Under the pieces are notes generated by a model that was not told the origin of the DNA, searched no databases, and worked only from the letters and a program-made list of their open reading frames with translations. A stretch of 64,000 nucleotides of DNA, taken from assembly GCA_033557465.1 (NCBI GenBank), contig CM066047.1, forward strand, positions 6,510,001 through 6,574,000, read 5' to 3'. The position numbers and the translations under genes were made by a program. Shown in pieces: positions 13,886 through 26,011 of this stretch (positions within the stretch are counted from its first letter, which is position 1; the number at the start of each line of letters is the position of its first letter). The DNA comes from Ichthyophis bannanicus. Taxonomy: Eukaryota; Chordata; Amphibia; Gymnophiona; Ichthyophiidae.

Positions 13886-14896
13886 GGTGCGATCACTTAC
13901 ACCAGCCCTAGCACTGATACGCATGACTGCATCTACTTCTTGCAAGTCCTGGGTACGTTCCATTATTTTCTAATCAACGTGTGCACGCTCACACCACCCA
14001 CACTCCGTCCAAACCACCCATGTGCACGTCCACAGTGGAAGTATGCACCATGCAAAGAACACACGTGCTAGATGGGATTTTATACACATCAATGATTAAA
14101 GTAGCAAATTTACTCATGGCAGCGCCTCATAAAATCATCCCCAAGCAGCACTTGCAGGACATGTCTCCCTGCCAAAACATGCTGCCTGCCTTCCTCCCCA
14201 CAAGATCATACTAGTCTCTTAACATTTGCTATTTCCCACACATGTTAGAGCACAGAACAGATATGAATTTAATTACTCAGCTCAAGACAACTTACAGTTC
14301 AGATGCAGTAAGTATTACCCTCCTCAAACAGCTTTCAATCCGAGGAGTATTGGGCCCTTTAACTAAATGCCACCAACCAGGTAACACATGTTTGAGTGAC
14401 TGATAACTGGCTGCGATGAACTCTAACGTGAGCAGATCATCTACCAACCGCTAAAACGCATCTTAACTGGTACTCACATTCTAGTGTGGACAGGGGGTGG
14501 GTTAGAGGTGGAGCATTAATGTGGGGGACACATTAGGTGCACACATGTTATGTTGCTGATCCTTACAGCACCCAATCACGCATTAGCTATTGGGAACATA
14601 GTCACCCTCCCTGACAGATAATGTGAAGGGCTTTGCTCTTAATGTACCTTGGTAATGCTCTTTAAGTTTAGTAAATGACTGCCTAAATTCACTAATATGC
14701 ATTAATGCAATTTAACACATGAAGGACTACCAAAAGAGACTGCTACAGCTGCAAAATGATCTGCACATAACTATTTATCTTCTGGAATATATTCTAAATC
14801 TTGGAGAAAAAGGGAATTCTTTGAGTTAATGCTGATAAATCTGTGTATTTTAGAATTCAGCGTTTTTGCTGAGTCAGTTAGGTCTTAGTACCACCA
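13886..14896. other. Intronic sequence, nothing recognised
   Basis: No exon, RNA gene or repeat terminus recognised in about 1 kb. Confidence 0.35.
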
Positions 14897-15092
14897 GAGA
14901 GCTTTTTATTTAAATTGAATCAGAGTATAGCTTAGCATAGAAAATAAAATAGAGTAAAAAAATATCAGAGTAGAAAGAAATATATTTGTTTCTAGAGAGC
15001 TTTTCATTTAAATGAAATCAGAGTATAGCTTAGCATACAAGTAGAATAAGTATTTTCCAAGTGGAAAGAAATAATCATGTTTCTAGTGACCT
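14897..15092 (+). repeat. Two-copy tandem duplication, 98-bp period
   Basis: Both copies begin gagagcttttNatttaaat, continue with atcagagtatagcttagcat, and end near gaaagaaataNN...gtttctag. The copies have diverged by small indels. Confidence 0.8.
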
Positions 15093-15555
15093 TTGCAAAG
15101 AGGCCTTCCAGTTAGGAGTCAAAAGATCTGTGAAGTTGCCTTAAATAAGTATGAAAGCCAAGTGACAGATCAAAGGGGCAATTTGAAGGCCCCCTCTATC
15201 AAACCAAGGGCTGTGAGAATAACCCAGGAAATTTGTAAGACTTCACCTTAGAAGCACAGGTCAGGGCACTGTTTAGCAAGCCAACTTTTATTAAGTCTTC
15301 TTTCCCCTTCCACCCACCCCAACTTCTACCCACCCCAGGGATAATCTTAGCTTTATAGGCTCTTAAACCTATTAAAGGGAAGGAGGTATCCATAGTCACT
15401 TTCAGGTGTGGCTGGTTATCTTCATCAGGAATAGATAAATTAAGAACCTGACATTAATTAACCTTGAGGTGAACAAAGCACATTAAACGAATTAGGTATA
15501 GTTGTATTAGTATAAGTATCCCCAGCAAACATAAATACCTAAACAAAACCTTAAA
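15093..15555. other. Intronic sequence before CR1 copy 2
   Basis: No feature recognised. Confidence 0.35.
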
Positions 15556-15604
15556 ACTAAGATGCAGAGAGAAGACAGCAGTCCAGCAGCAAGATGGGGG
15601 CTTT

Positions 15605-16488
15605 CATGTCTCTTGCAATGAGTGTCACATGTATGATTTTCTCCCAGTTGGTGAGAGTTCTTACGTGTGCACTAGGTGCAAGGAGCTCTTTGCTCTCGGG
15701 GAATGAGTCTAATCTCTGGAGGCTAGAGTAGCAGACTTGGAGGACATAAGGAAAACAGAAAGGCATATAGGCGAATCCTACAGGGATGTAGTATTGAAGT
15801 TCCACCTCCAGTCTGGCAGCTTCCTTGTTGCCATGGAGGACAGAGGTCATATGACAGGAAAGCATCACCATGGTGCAGCAGGAAGCAATCCTGTAGATAA
15901 GACCTGTCCTCCAAGTGATGTAAAACCCTCTCACACCAAGGAGGTTTCTCCAGGGCCATATGCCCATGAGGGAAGCATTAGGACAGCTGTTATAGTTGGT
16001 GATTTAATCATTAGGCATGTAGATAGCTGGGTGGCTGGTGGACATGAGGATCGCCTGGTAACATGCCTGCCTGGTGTGAAGACAGCGGACTTCACGCACC
16101 ACCTAGACAAGATCTTAGATAGTGCTGGGGAGGAGTCTGCTTCTTGGTACATGTCGGTACCAATGACATAGGAAAATGTCGTAGGGAGGTTCTGGAGGCT
16201 AAATTTAGGCTTTTAGGTAGGAAGTTGAAATCCAGAACTTCCAGGGTAGCATTCTCCGAAATGCTTCCCATTCCACGCGCAGGACCCAAAAGGCAGGCAG
16301 AGCGCCAGAGTCTCAATGCATGGATCAGACGATGGGGCAAGAATGAGGGTTTTGGATTTGTTAGGAACTGGGGAACATTCTGGGGAAAGGAGGGGCTCTT
16401 CCGAAGGGATGGGCTTCAATTTAACCGGGATGGAACCAGGCTGCTGGCATTAACCTTTAAGAAGGAGATAGAGCAGCTTTTAAACTAG
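15605..16488 (+). pseudogene. CR1 ORF1 remnant: Cys-rich module, coiled coil, SGNH esterase-like domain
   Basis: Conceptual reading gives CNECHMYDF...VCTRCKELFAL (two Cys-x-x-Cys/His pairs, zinc-finger-like), a short leucine-zipper-like SLEARVADLEDI, then an esterase-like domain. That domain has TAVIVGDLIIRHVDSW, CLPGVKTADFTHHLDKIL, VHVGTNDIG, LNAWIRRW and RRDGLQFNRDGTRLLALTF. In CR1 ORF1 esterases I expect GDS as the first block and D-x-x-H in the last. Here the Ser is Leu (tta, one base from tca) and the His position is Gln. Two stops near 15705 and a frameshift near 16155 also break it. The domain is known from CR1 ORF1; loss of catalysis is inferred. Confidence 0.75.
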
Positions 16489-16649
16489 ATAATAGGGGAA
16501 AGCCAACAGTCGCCCAAAAGCACATGGTTCACAACAACGTATCCTTGAAGGATACTAGCAAAAGACTGACGTTAGGGCATATTGACAGAGAAATTCCAAT
16601 AAAGACAAAAGTAACCCAAATGTTCTTAAGTACAGAGCAGACAGCTTAA

Positions 16650-16955
16650 AGATTGATTTATTTAGCAACATTTATATCCCACTTTTCACCAGGTCAAAGC
16701 GGTTTAAAAAAAAAGGGGGGGGGACGTAATCAAGTCGACAGAAAAAGGGGGGGCCATCACCAAGAGGGCCAACATTGATGATTCGAACAGAAAGTAACAA
16801 ATTAGACAGAGGACGTTAGTTTCTTAGTTGGTGGCGGAGAGGGTAGGTCAGTGAGAGAAGTCTTTCTGGTTCAAGTATTTTTCAAGATATTAGTAGTCAG
16901 TGAGAGAAGTCTTTTTCTGTTTCAAGATATTCTTCAAGATATTAAAGATTTCAAA
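16650..16955 (-). mobile_element. L2-like tail inserted in CR1, with small tandem duplication
   Basis: It begins gatttatttagcaacatttat, then atcccacttttcaccaggtc and aagcggttta, an inverted L2-type terminus. Downstream, gtcagtgagagaagtctttt followed by ttcaag occurs twice (16848 and 16899). The CR1 resumes near caaaattacccggtctgcc. Confidence 0.55.
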
Positions 16956-16987
16956 ATTACCCGGTCTGCCAATAACCAGATTAATAT

Positions 16988-17920
16988 GAATAAAATACAG
17001 TCTCTAAAATGCTTGTATGCAAATGCTAGAAGTCTAAAAAATAAGATGGGAGAGTTAGAATATATAGCACTAAATGAGAGGTTAGATATGATTGGTATCT
17101 CAGAGACATGGTGGAAGGAGGACAACCAGTGGGACACTGTGATACCTGGGTACAAACTATATCGTAATGATAGAGCTGATCAAATTGGTGGAGAGGCTGC
17201 GCTCTATGTTAGAGAGGGCATTGAGTCAGAAAGGATTAAAGTTTTGCAGGAGACAAAATTTCCTGTAGGATCTCTATGGATTGAAATTCCATGTAAAAAG
17301 GGGAAGGCGATGGCAGTGGGGGTGTACTATCGACCGCCTGGCCAGAATGAACAAATGGATGATGAAATGCTCAAAGAAATCAGGGAAGCTAATAAAAGTT
17401 ACAGCACAGTAATAATAATGGCTGATTTCAATTACCCCAGTATCAACTGGGTCAGTGTCATGGCAGGACATGTTAGGGAGATGGAGTTTCTAGATACAAT
17501 AAATGACTGCTTCTTGAAGTAGCTGGTTCATGAACTGACAAGAGGGAAAGCCATCTTGGACCTAATCCTTAGTGGAACGCAAGATCTGGTGAAAGAGATA
17601 AGGGTGTTGGGGCCACTTGGCAATAGTGATCATAGCAAGATCACGTTTGATTTAATAGATGGAGGAAGGACAGCAAGGAAATCCACAGTACTAGCTTTTA
17701 ATTTTCAAAAGGAAGACTATGATAAAATGAGGAAAATAGTTAAGAAAAAACTAAAAGGAACAGTTGCAAAGGTTAAAGAGTTATATCAAGCATGGGCACC
17801 ATTTAAAAATACTATCTTGGAAGCCCAGACAGCTGTATTCCATGCTTTAAGAAATGTAGAAGGAAGTCCAAAAAATTGCCAGCATGGTTTAAAGGTGAGG
17901 TCAGAGAGGCTGTTATAGCC
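16988..17920 (+). pseudogene. CR1 ORF2 endonuclease domain remnant
   Basis: An AP-endonuclease-like (exo/endo/phosphatase) domain of a non-LTR retrotransposon. Segments seen: LYANARSLKNKMGELEY, MIGISETWWKEDNQW, GGEAALYVREGIESERI, VGVYYRPPGQNEQMDDEML, IIMADFNYPSINW and GPLGNSDHSKITFDLI. These match the expected N-A-R-S, E-T-W, D-F-N and S-D-H blocks. The frame is broken by a TAG at 17520-17522 and continues in another frame from 17523 on; it ends at 17918. Such proteins nick target DNA for target-primed reverse transcription. Confidence 0.88.
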
Positions 17921-18239
17921 AAAAAAAGCATCTTTCAGAAATGGAAAAAGAAGCCAAATGATGAAAACCGGAAACATAAGCACTGGCAAGTTAGCTGTAA
18001 GATTGATAAGGCAGACAAAGAGAGAATTAAAAAAAAAAAAAAAAAAAGCTTGCCATGGAAACAAAAATGCATAATAAAATCTTTTTCAAGTACATTCATA
18101 GCAAAAAACCCGTGAGAGTGTCAGCTGGCCATTAGATAATATAGGGGTAAAGGGACACTAAGAGGGGACATGGCCATAATGGAGAAACTGAATGAATTCT
18201 TTGCTTTGGTCTTTACTGAAGAAGATGCAGGTTAGTTAT

Positions 18240-19250
18240 CCATGGCTGAAATGGTATTTAAATGTGATACATCAGAAGAATTGAAAGAAATATTGATATA
18301 CCGGGAAGATGTATTGCAACTATTTGATAAATTAAAGAGTAGCAAATCACCTGTACCAGATGGTATACATCCCAGGATGTTGAAAGAACTGAAACTGTGT
18401 CTTTTGGGGAAACTGCTAGGTACGTATGACCTAGATTGGCCAGTGTTGGAAACAGGATACTGGGCTTGATGGACCTTGGTCTGACCCAGTATGGCATATC
18501 TTATGTTCTTATGAAATATGAGATTGTAGACCTACTATTGGTAATCTGTGAACTATCATAAAAATCATCTGTAATACCTGAAGATTGGCAAATGGCCAAT
18601 GTAATGCCAATTTTTAAAAAAGTTTCCAGGGGTGATCTAGGAATCTACAGACTGGTGAGCCTGATGTCATTACTGGGCAAAATGGTAGAAACCATTATAA
18701 AGAACAAAATTACTGAACATGTAGATAATCATGGTTTAATGGGAGAAAGCCAACATGGCTTTAGCCAAGGAAAATTCTTCTCTTACTAATCTGTTACATT
18801 GTTTTGAAGGTGTGAATAAACAGGTAGACAAAGGTGAGCCAGTTGATACAGTGTATCTGGATTTTCAGAAAGCCTTTGAGAAGGTCCGTCATGAGAGACC
18901 TTTGGTGAAATTAAAAAGTCATAGGATAGGAGGCAGTGTACTATTGTGGATCAGGAACTGGTTAAAAGATAGAAAGTAGAAGGTAGGGTTAAATGGACAA
19001 TTTTCTGAATGGAGAAAGGTGAATAGTGGAGTACTCCAGGGATCTTGCTGGGTCCACCGCTTTTTAACATATTTATAAATGACCTGGAAATGAGAATAGA
19101 GTGAGGTAATCAAATTTACAGATGAAACAAAATTATTTAAAACTGTTAAAACATAAGAGGATTGTGCAAAATTGCAAGAGGACCTTGATAATTTGGAAGA
19201 CTGGACATTCAAATGGCAGATGAAATTTAATGTAGCAAGTGCAAAGTTAT
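18240..19250 (+). pseudogene. CR1 reverse-transcriptase domain remnant
   Basis: Segments EDVLQLFDKLKSSKSPVPDG, HPRMLKELK, LMSLLGKMVETIIKNKI, TVYLDFQKAFEKV and SVLLWIRNWLKDRK match the CR1 reverse transcriptase. The active-site region reads KFTDETKLF where F-A-D-D is expected, so the catalytic Asp pair is lost. A 120-bp CR1 tail (18392-18513) interrupts the codons after LKELK, and several frameshifts follow. Confidence 0.85.
18392..18513 (+). mobile_element. Short CR1 tail nested in CR1
   Basis: The 3' end of the same family (gaaactgctaggtacgtatg to tcttatgttcttatg) sits inside the reverse-transcriptase frame. tgaaa is present on both sides, a possible 5-bp duplication. The host codons resume with tatgagattgtag. 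Confidence 0.8.
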
Positions 19251-20095
19251 GCGCCTAGGAAACAACCACCCAAACTATGGTTACATGATGAAATGGGCCA
19301 CATTTGGAACCACCACCCAGTAAAAAGATTTAGGCATCATCGTGGATAACAAGTTGTAACCCTTCGCCCAGTTTACAGCAGCAGCCTAGAGAGCAAATAG
19401 AATGCTAGGTATCATAAGGAAAGGAAAGGAAAGGAAAAGGCATTATAATGCCTCTATCATTCCATGGTGTGACCGCACCTTGAATATTATGTGCAATTCT
19501 GGTCGCTGTACCTTAAAAAGGATATAGTGGAATTAGAAGAGGTACAGAGAAGAGCCACCAAAACGGTAAAGGGAGTGGAAGAATACCCCTATGAGGAGAG
19601 ACTAAAAAGGTTAGGGCTCTTCAACCTGGAAAAGAGCCAGCTGAGGGGAGATATGATAGAGGTCAATTAATGAATGGAATAGAATGGGTAAACGTAGACT
19701 GATTGTTTATGCCGTCAAAAAGTAGAAAGATTGGGGGACATGCAATGACGCTACAGTGTAACCTATTTAAGACTAAGACTAATAAGATAAAATATTTTGT
19801 CACTCGATGCGTAATCAAACTCTGGAATTCATTACCAGAGGATGTAGTAAATGCTGTTAGTGTAGCTGGGTTTAAAAAAAAGGTTTGGACAAGTTCCTGG
19901 AGGAAAGGTCCATAAGCCATTATTAAAGAAGGCCCAGGAAATCCACTGCTTGCCCCAGTACAAGCATTGTGGAACCTGTGTCTTTTGGGGAAACTGCTAG
20001 ATACTTGTGACCTAGATTGGCCAGTGTTGGAAACAGGATACTGGGCTTGATGGACCTTGGTCTGAGCCAATATAGCATATCTTATGTTCTTATGT

Positions 20096-20852
20096 AACAT
20101 TATTGCCAGTGCAATAATGTATGTTAATAAATCTAGCAGTGAATTTGTACCCGAGGCTCACAAGGAGTGTTCGTGAGAGAAGTGGGTCTGAACTTTGGTT
20201 TCCCTGGATCTTAGCCTGATCCTACTTCTCTTTTCACCAAGATGTTGAGTTCCATCAGTAATATACGTGGCAAGATTCAAGCTTTGGTGATCCCCTACCA
20301 TAAACCAAATGCACTTTACACCCACAGACATGTGAACACCAGCATGTTACTCTCCCCATCTAATTGTATCCCATTAATGCAAGGGTTTTAAAATATGTAA
20401 TTATCCCAGCAAGCACCATCTTGCTCATCCACCTCTCATCCAGACCCTGCCGACTTCTGAAATTCCTGGTGTCTCTTATGCTGCTCACCATTTCCTGCCC
20501 TTGTCGGTGCTATGTCTTTGTTTATTTTATGAGCTTTCTTCAAAGGTTGATGGCTCCAGCTGGCCAATGGTGGCTTGAAGAGACAGAAGGAAGGAGAGGG
20601 CAGCCCATGCCAGCTAATGATGCAATTTCTTCTTAAACACAAGCCTAATGACTGGGGGGGTTGGAAGGATGGAGATAGGGTAACCAATACACTGCCAACC
20701 AATGACGTTGGATAAAGCATCAACCGCAAATGATGTGGGGCAAAGGCAGGGAAAGGTTAAAACTTTTGGCTCTAGGGCTGGGCCTTCATCCTGCTTAGAT
20801 AAAATAATCAGCACTGCAGGATGCTTCTAATAAAGTATTTTAATTTCATACA
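20096..20852. other. Intronic sequence, nothing recognised
   Basis: No exon, RNA gene or repeat terminus recognised. Confidence 0.35.
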
Positions 20853-21415
20853 TGTGAAGTGGCATTTTAGAAAGGCGCCCAAGCGCAATCTGGGGATGTC
20901 AAGGTTTTAGCTGGATTATAGAAACATAGATTTCCCCAATGTGGACACCTGCACTGGCATCCACATAGACGTCCCCATTACAAAAATATGGGACGGCTAC
21001 ATCCATCATATGCTACTTTGCATATGGGAACATTTATCAGCATGCCAAAAAGCATTCCCCATCAGCGTTCATTGTCAACATAGAAAGTGTATAGGAGATA
21101 TGAGTGTATCTCCTCCTCTACACCTTCTAGATATTTGACTGGCAAAATAAGCACTTTTCCAATGCCTATTTGTGCCTGGTACAGGTATAACCTTTGATGG
21201 AGCTTGGGACGTGCAGGGCATTTCTAAAATCAGGTGAAGACTTCAGAATACCCCCTTCATGGCTTCGATGTCCTTGAGCCGGCGACGTCTCCAGAGTCAG
21301 CTTCTAAAACGCCTCCGGTGACGTCTCTGAGATTTGAATGTCTGCGTGCCCATTTGCAGACACCCAAAGCACGAATAGCCCTTGTTCCATTTGATATTCT
21401 TCAACTTTCAGTTTA
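20853..21415. mobile_element. Unclassified gaygtc-rich repeat, copy 2
   Basis: It begins gaagtggcattttagaaagg, as does the copy at 37358, and shares ccacatagacgtccc and many gacgtc/gatgtc words. It holds the uninterrupted counterpart (20963-20970, catagacg) of the hAT insertion site at 37.5 kb. Non-coding; class unknown. Confidence 0.55.
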
Positions 21416-21608
21416 ACATAAAGTAAAAATTCTAAAAAACATCAAATCTACAAAGCCAGAGCAAAACAACAAAAACAAACCAGCTTCAAAATGAACCTTG
21501 CTACAGTCATCAGTAAAAGTCAGCGCTGAGTTACCCCATCGAAGACACCCACTTCTCCCCCTCCCCCAAACATGGTACAAATAAATCAAAGGCTATACAA
21601 TGTTAGCT

Positions 21609-23300
21609 TTAAAAAATAAAAATATATAACACAACCAGAACTAGGTGTTTTAAATGTCCCTTCAAGGTCGCAGATTCATTTATTCCATACAGGCAAAGTC
21701 CGAGATGTTTTGGAGTACAGAAAGCTTGAAACTGTGATAGTATATTTGAGAGGGAATAAAGAAGATATCCAGAATTATTCTTCAACTCCCTGTGACCTTG
21801 GAGCCAGTCCCATATTCCTCTGATAAAGTTGCTTAGTGACTGGTGTGCACAAAACATTGTAACTAGAAGGGAGCATGTGAGTGGATCTAACTGGATGGTC
21901 ATGACATCATTTTTGATAATTAATGACAGGGAAGATGAGATAAATGAAGGCTTGTATAACTTCCCCAGCTCTTGCGGCTCACGATGGGAGCTGACGTCAA
22001 GGAAGAGAGGTAACAAGGTACTTAGGAAAGGAAGGACCCCCTCACAAGATAGATTAGGTGAAGAATAACAGTAAGGAGGAAAGGTTTTCATCCCATACTT
22101 AGACAAAATGTCGTCGGGATCATCCTACCAAAGCCGTCTGAGGCTGAATTATGGCAAATCCTCCGTACAGGAAACAGGACACAACATCCAGAAGGACTGA
22201 GTAGAATTCTGGACATACAGACACACTATTCTCTCCACTACTGAATTAAATAAATTGCAAAAGTTTTATCTCTTTCATTGTGGAGGGAAGACCACTGCTA
22301 ACATTTTTACCAAATAATTTTGGCAGTAATTAGAAAAAATCTGCTGCTGGGACTGAAACACTGAGCAAAGGAGGCAACATTCTGGGGGGCCTAAAAATAG
22401 AAATTACCCCTCCTTGGACACAGTGAACAGTTTGTTTAATACTGGGGCTCCTTCAGCACACACTGCAGCCATTGGATATTGCTTAAACACTGCCGTCCAA
22501 CAGCTGCAGTGTTATGAAGGCAGAACTCATCCAGGTCCCTGAGGAAGACAGTTCAATGATCCGAGTCCCAGGAGATAATATATGTAACGATCAATGAAAG
22601 AAGACACTCCCTTATCTCTCACCATAGCAGTGATCTGGGCTGGAGGGTCAGCAAATAAAGGTGCTCTGCAACAAGACCCACCAAAAGAGCTCATAGTTTA
22701 ATTGGGAATTGGAGATAAAAGAAAATGTGACTTGCCCACTCTGATCTCCTGGTTTCATTAGGCCACCCGCGGGCGGGATGAGGTACATGGATAGGACTGG
22801 CCTGGTAGCTCAGTGAGGACTGGGGTCCTTCAAAGGACAGTCCTAAATGGTCAGATCATATCTAGCTCCAGGAATTCTGCTTATAGGTGCAGGAAACCGT
22901 TCCCTGGCCATCGGTCTCATAAGTTTTCATAAACTGCAGAATGTTCTGATTCTGTCATGGTAGATGAGGCAATGAACATTGCAGTGAAATTCATTGAGCT
23001 CATATAGCTATGCAGCATCTTGACCCGCAGTAGCATCTCTACAATCTGAGAAGTTTTGACATCAAACTTTTTTCCATTCACAATATCTTCAGATTTGCCA
23101 AAAAATACAGACTTTATTTTCACTGGCTTTAGTCACATTGCTGACAGCCCACAGCAGCTCACAAGCAGGGATAAAACGGCGAATATGCAGGGACCATTAG
23201 AAAGCCCGATATGAACTCTTCTGCCTTGCACTGCTCAGGGATCTGTAATAAACACATTTTATGCTGAACATCTACCATGAGTCACACTTCGAGCAATTTT
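21609..23300 (-). pseudogene. Unidentified coding-like minus-strand stretch, frame-broken
   Basis: I do not recognise this gene. The minus strand has several protein-like stretches in changing frames with no intron-like gaps: EQCKAEEFISGFLMVPAYS (about 23200-23250), SEDIVNGKKFDVKTSQIVEM with RVKMLHSYMSSMNFTAMFIA (22930-23090), then PLFADPPAQITAMVRDKG and SSFIDRYIYYLLGLG (22570-22690). The region up to 21609 includes a 165-codon open stretch starting MSKYGMKTFPPYC. It could be a decayed intronless retrocopy of a cellular gene or the coding part of an unknown transposon. No catalytic motif or poly-A tail was identified. Chance cannot be excluded. Confidence 0.3.
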
Positions 23301-23917
23301 AGAAGAGGGGGTAGTTCTAAGAGAGATTACAGCTCAGTCTGAGCAGAGGTCAGGAACTCAGCAACGCTAGACTCCGAGCCAAAACAAACGGCCCGTGATC
23401 TACTACTGCGTTCCTTTTAAGTTCCCTTCTGCTCAGGGTTGATTTCCTTTTATTTTCATCCAACTTGCTTAAATCCCTTTTGGACAGAACCTCTCTCTAC
23501 TTCCTGCTAAGTGAAACTGCAAAGCTTCTTGGCCTCTTCAGGGACCAGGGTTTAAGAAAGCTGAAGTTGACCGCCTCTGTTTCTTAAGTTTTCCAAATTC
23601 ACTGTTCTGCCTCTCATTATGTAATATCTATGCAGTTACACATCATAGCAATGCCTAATAACACAATCACAATGGTAAAACACTAGCCATACAATCATTG
23701 AAAAAGCCCTGCTTTGACTTATTGGCATTCTCAAGTCTAATGGCAACAAATTCACTGCGCCGGCCCATAAAAACTACAGGCCAGCTTTCTCTGTCACAGA
23801 TACAGACGGCACTCGTGTTAGACTGAGAGGATGCTACAGCTCTTTCTTTTCTATTGATTTTATTGCTATTTCTATTGATAAAAATGTATTTATTGTTATT
23901 ACCTATTTAGCTAGAAG
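23301..23917. other. Intronic sequence, nothing recognised
   Basis: No feature recognised before the split SINE. Confidence 0.35.
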
Positions 23918-24041
23918 TAGCCTAGTGGTTAGAGCACTGGCTTGGTAACCAAGCAACCAGGGTTCAATTCCCACTAGCACTCCTTGTGGCCTTGGGCAAG
24001 TCACTTAACCCTCCATTGCCTCAGAAGAAAGGCCTGGCAAT
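23918..24041 (+). mobile_element. tRNA-derived SINE, 5' part (split by L2)
   Basis: Box A tagcctagtggttagagcac, box B agggttcaattcc and the core gccttgggcaagtcactta, ending at ggcctggcaatctt. The remainder of the SINE (ccggtcacactgcc, aagaaaacccaggagctg) is found at 25935-26011, beyond the L2. Confidence 0.92.
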
Positions 24042-25934
24042 CTTCCCACAAAAATTGAAGCATACCTCCATCAGCTCACTGCTGAAAAACAACAAACTGG
24101 ACCCCCTAAAAGTCAAGTCCTTTAGACCAATTTCAAGCATCCCACTTCTCGCCAAGATAATTGAAAAGGTAATCCAACACCAAATTCAACACCATATCGA
24201 GACTGACGCCCCTCTGGACCCATCTCAGCATGGATTCAGGGAGGCGCAGGCCCTCTCAACAGGTGTCCCTAACACTGTAAACCACCAAACAGTCTCCTTT
24301 TCTTGCGACACTCATGTAAATAGTTTCCCCTGTTATCCAGGTTCTACTTCCTGTTAATTGCAAGACCAGACATATGTAATTTTGTCGGATGTTTCTGTTC
24401 CATGTAAACCGCGCTGATGTCAAATAGTGCGGTATATAAGAAATGTTAATAAATAATAATAATAAATAAATTGAAACCCTTCTCACCACCCTCTTCAATA
24501 CCATAATCTCGGGAATTGACAACATTCAACAAGGATTCGCCCTTATCTTCCTGGATATCGCAGCAGCTTTTGACTCCGTAAGCCACGAGATACTCCTGGG
24601 ACGTCTCGAGGAAAAGGGAATACAGGACACAGCTCTAAGCTGGTGCAAATCTTACCTGTCCAACAGATGGCAACACGTGAGAACTGGCACCACAACCTCG
24701 GAACCGTTCCTACAAAAACAGGGTGTGCCACAGGGTTCCTCGCTTTCGGCACTGATGCTCAACATATACATGCAGCCCATCTATACCCTGATCTGCTCAT
24801 TCAACGGCGCCTGCCTGGTATACACAGATGATGTTCTACTATACATGCCATTTGCAACGGACCAGCCAGACGTCTCCCCACTAACAAGCTGCTTCGACGC
24901 AGTTGCTGACTGGCTCCATACGCAAAATCTCAGAATCAACCACAACAAGACAGACGTCCTCTTCATCACGAGGAACCAAGGATTCACTCCCCCACCTTCA
25001 TTAAAGGTGAAGAACGCCAAGCTGATAGCCAAACCCACAATCCGTTACCTAGGTGTCACCTTGGACCAACGGCTGGACATGAAAACCCACATAAGAAACA
25101 CAGTCAAGACAATATAGCATAAAATACAGACACTACGGCATCTACGACCTCTACTGGACCCAGTCGACTTTTGAACAGTTTATCAAGCCCTAGTAATCCC
25201 ACATTTCGATTACGCCAACGCAATCCTATATGGGCTCCCGCAAGCATCGCTAAACCCATTCCAGCTTGCAATGAATGCAGCCGCGAGAGTTCTTTACGGA
25301 GTCTCAAGAACGGACCACATTACACCAATCCTGAAGAAACTCCACTGGGTACCAATCCATGGCAGACTACATTACAAGATCCTAGTAATGACCTTCAAGG
25401 CCATAAACAATCAACCCTCCACCTCCATCACTGAATTAATCCACTTCACACCCCCGAACAGACTCAGAAGATCTACAGCTGTCAATACACTGATGATCCC
25501 AAAGGAAACAACGAAGTGCACCCAGGTGACATCTAATAGGGCGTTCATGATGTTGGAATGCCCTCCCCACATCCATTCGAGCAATCACCAACCTGGCTCA
25601 ATTCAGGAAGGCACTGAAGCACCACCTGTTCATATGACACTACTCAGAGACCAGCCCCATAGTGCAAACACCCTCACCAAACACCACGACTCCAACAGCA
25701 CACCCAGCGCACGAGAGGGCAGCTAGCTCACCAATGCAATTCCGAGTAGATCTCAGGTGTACAGTATATTTATTAGTGTAAATAATTTGTAGAAAGTTAT
25801 CCAAGTTATAGTTCCTATTTATTGTAAATACAATGCAGCCCGACTGCATTGTATATGGTTCTCTTAAATGTACACCGCACTGATGTGAATAGCACGGTAT
25901 AGAAGAGACGTTAAATAAATAAAATAAATAAATC
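24042..25934 (+). mobile_element. L2-clade LINE inserted in the SINE
   Basis: A 5'-truncated L2-type LINE in c-rich coding sequence. It shows FRPISSIPLLAKIIEKVI, LDPSQHGFR, FLDIAAAFDSVSHEILLGRL, KQGVPQGSSLSALMLNIYM, CLVYTDDVLLYMP (active site Y-T-D-D), LRINHNKTDVLFITRN and IRYLGVTLDQRLD. The C-terminal segment LHWVPIHGRLHYKILVMTFK is typical of L2. A stop lies at 25117 and frames change after it. The 3' end gtacaccgcactgatg...aataaataaataaa matches the L2 terminus. A second L2 tail (24262-24472) is nested inside the reverse transcriptase. Confidence 0.9.
24262..24472 (+). mobile_element. L2 3' tail nested in the L2
   Basis: It splits the codons between ctctcaaca and gaaacccttctc. It ends tgtaaaccgcgctgatgtc, aatagtgcggtatataag and then (aataataa)n, a typical L2 3' end. 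No clear target duplication. Confidence 0.85.
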
Positions 25935-26011
25935 TACATCCGGTCACACTGCCAAGAAAACCCAGGAGCTGCTGGGTCACCAAGAGTCAGCATTAACTCA
26001 AAGGCACACAT
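25935..26011 (+). mobile_element. tRNA-derived SINE, 3' part
   Basis: Continues the SINE from 24041: tacatccggtcacactgcc, aagaaaacccaggagctgct, caaaggcacacat. It joins directly to the left part when the L2 is removed. Confidence 0.9.

Larger units (their letters stand above)
15556..20095 (+). mobile_element. Nearly full-length CR1 LINE (family A)
   Basis: The most complete LINE of its family here. In order: an ORF1 remnant with zinc-finger-like and esterase-like parts (15605-16488); an endonuclease (16988-17920); the reverse transcriptase (18240-19250); the C-terminal part (19270-19920); and a 3' UTR ending tatcttatgttcttatg at 20095. It contains an L2 tail (about 16650-16955) and a short CR1 tail (18392-18513). 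Many stops and frameshifts show it is long dead. Confidence 0.9.
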
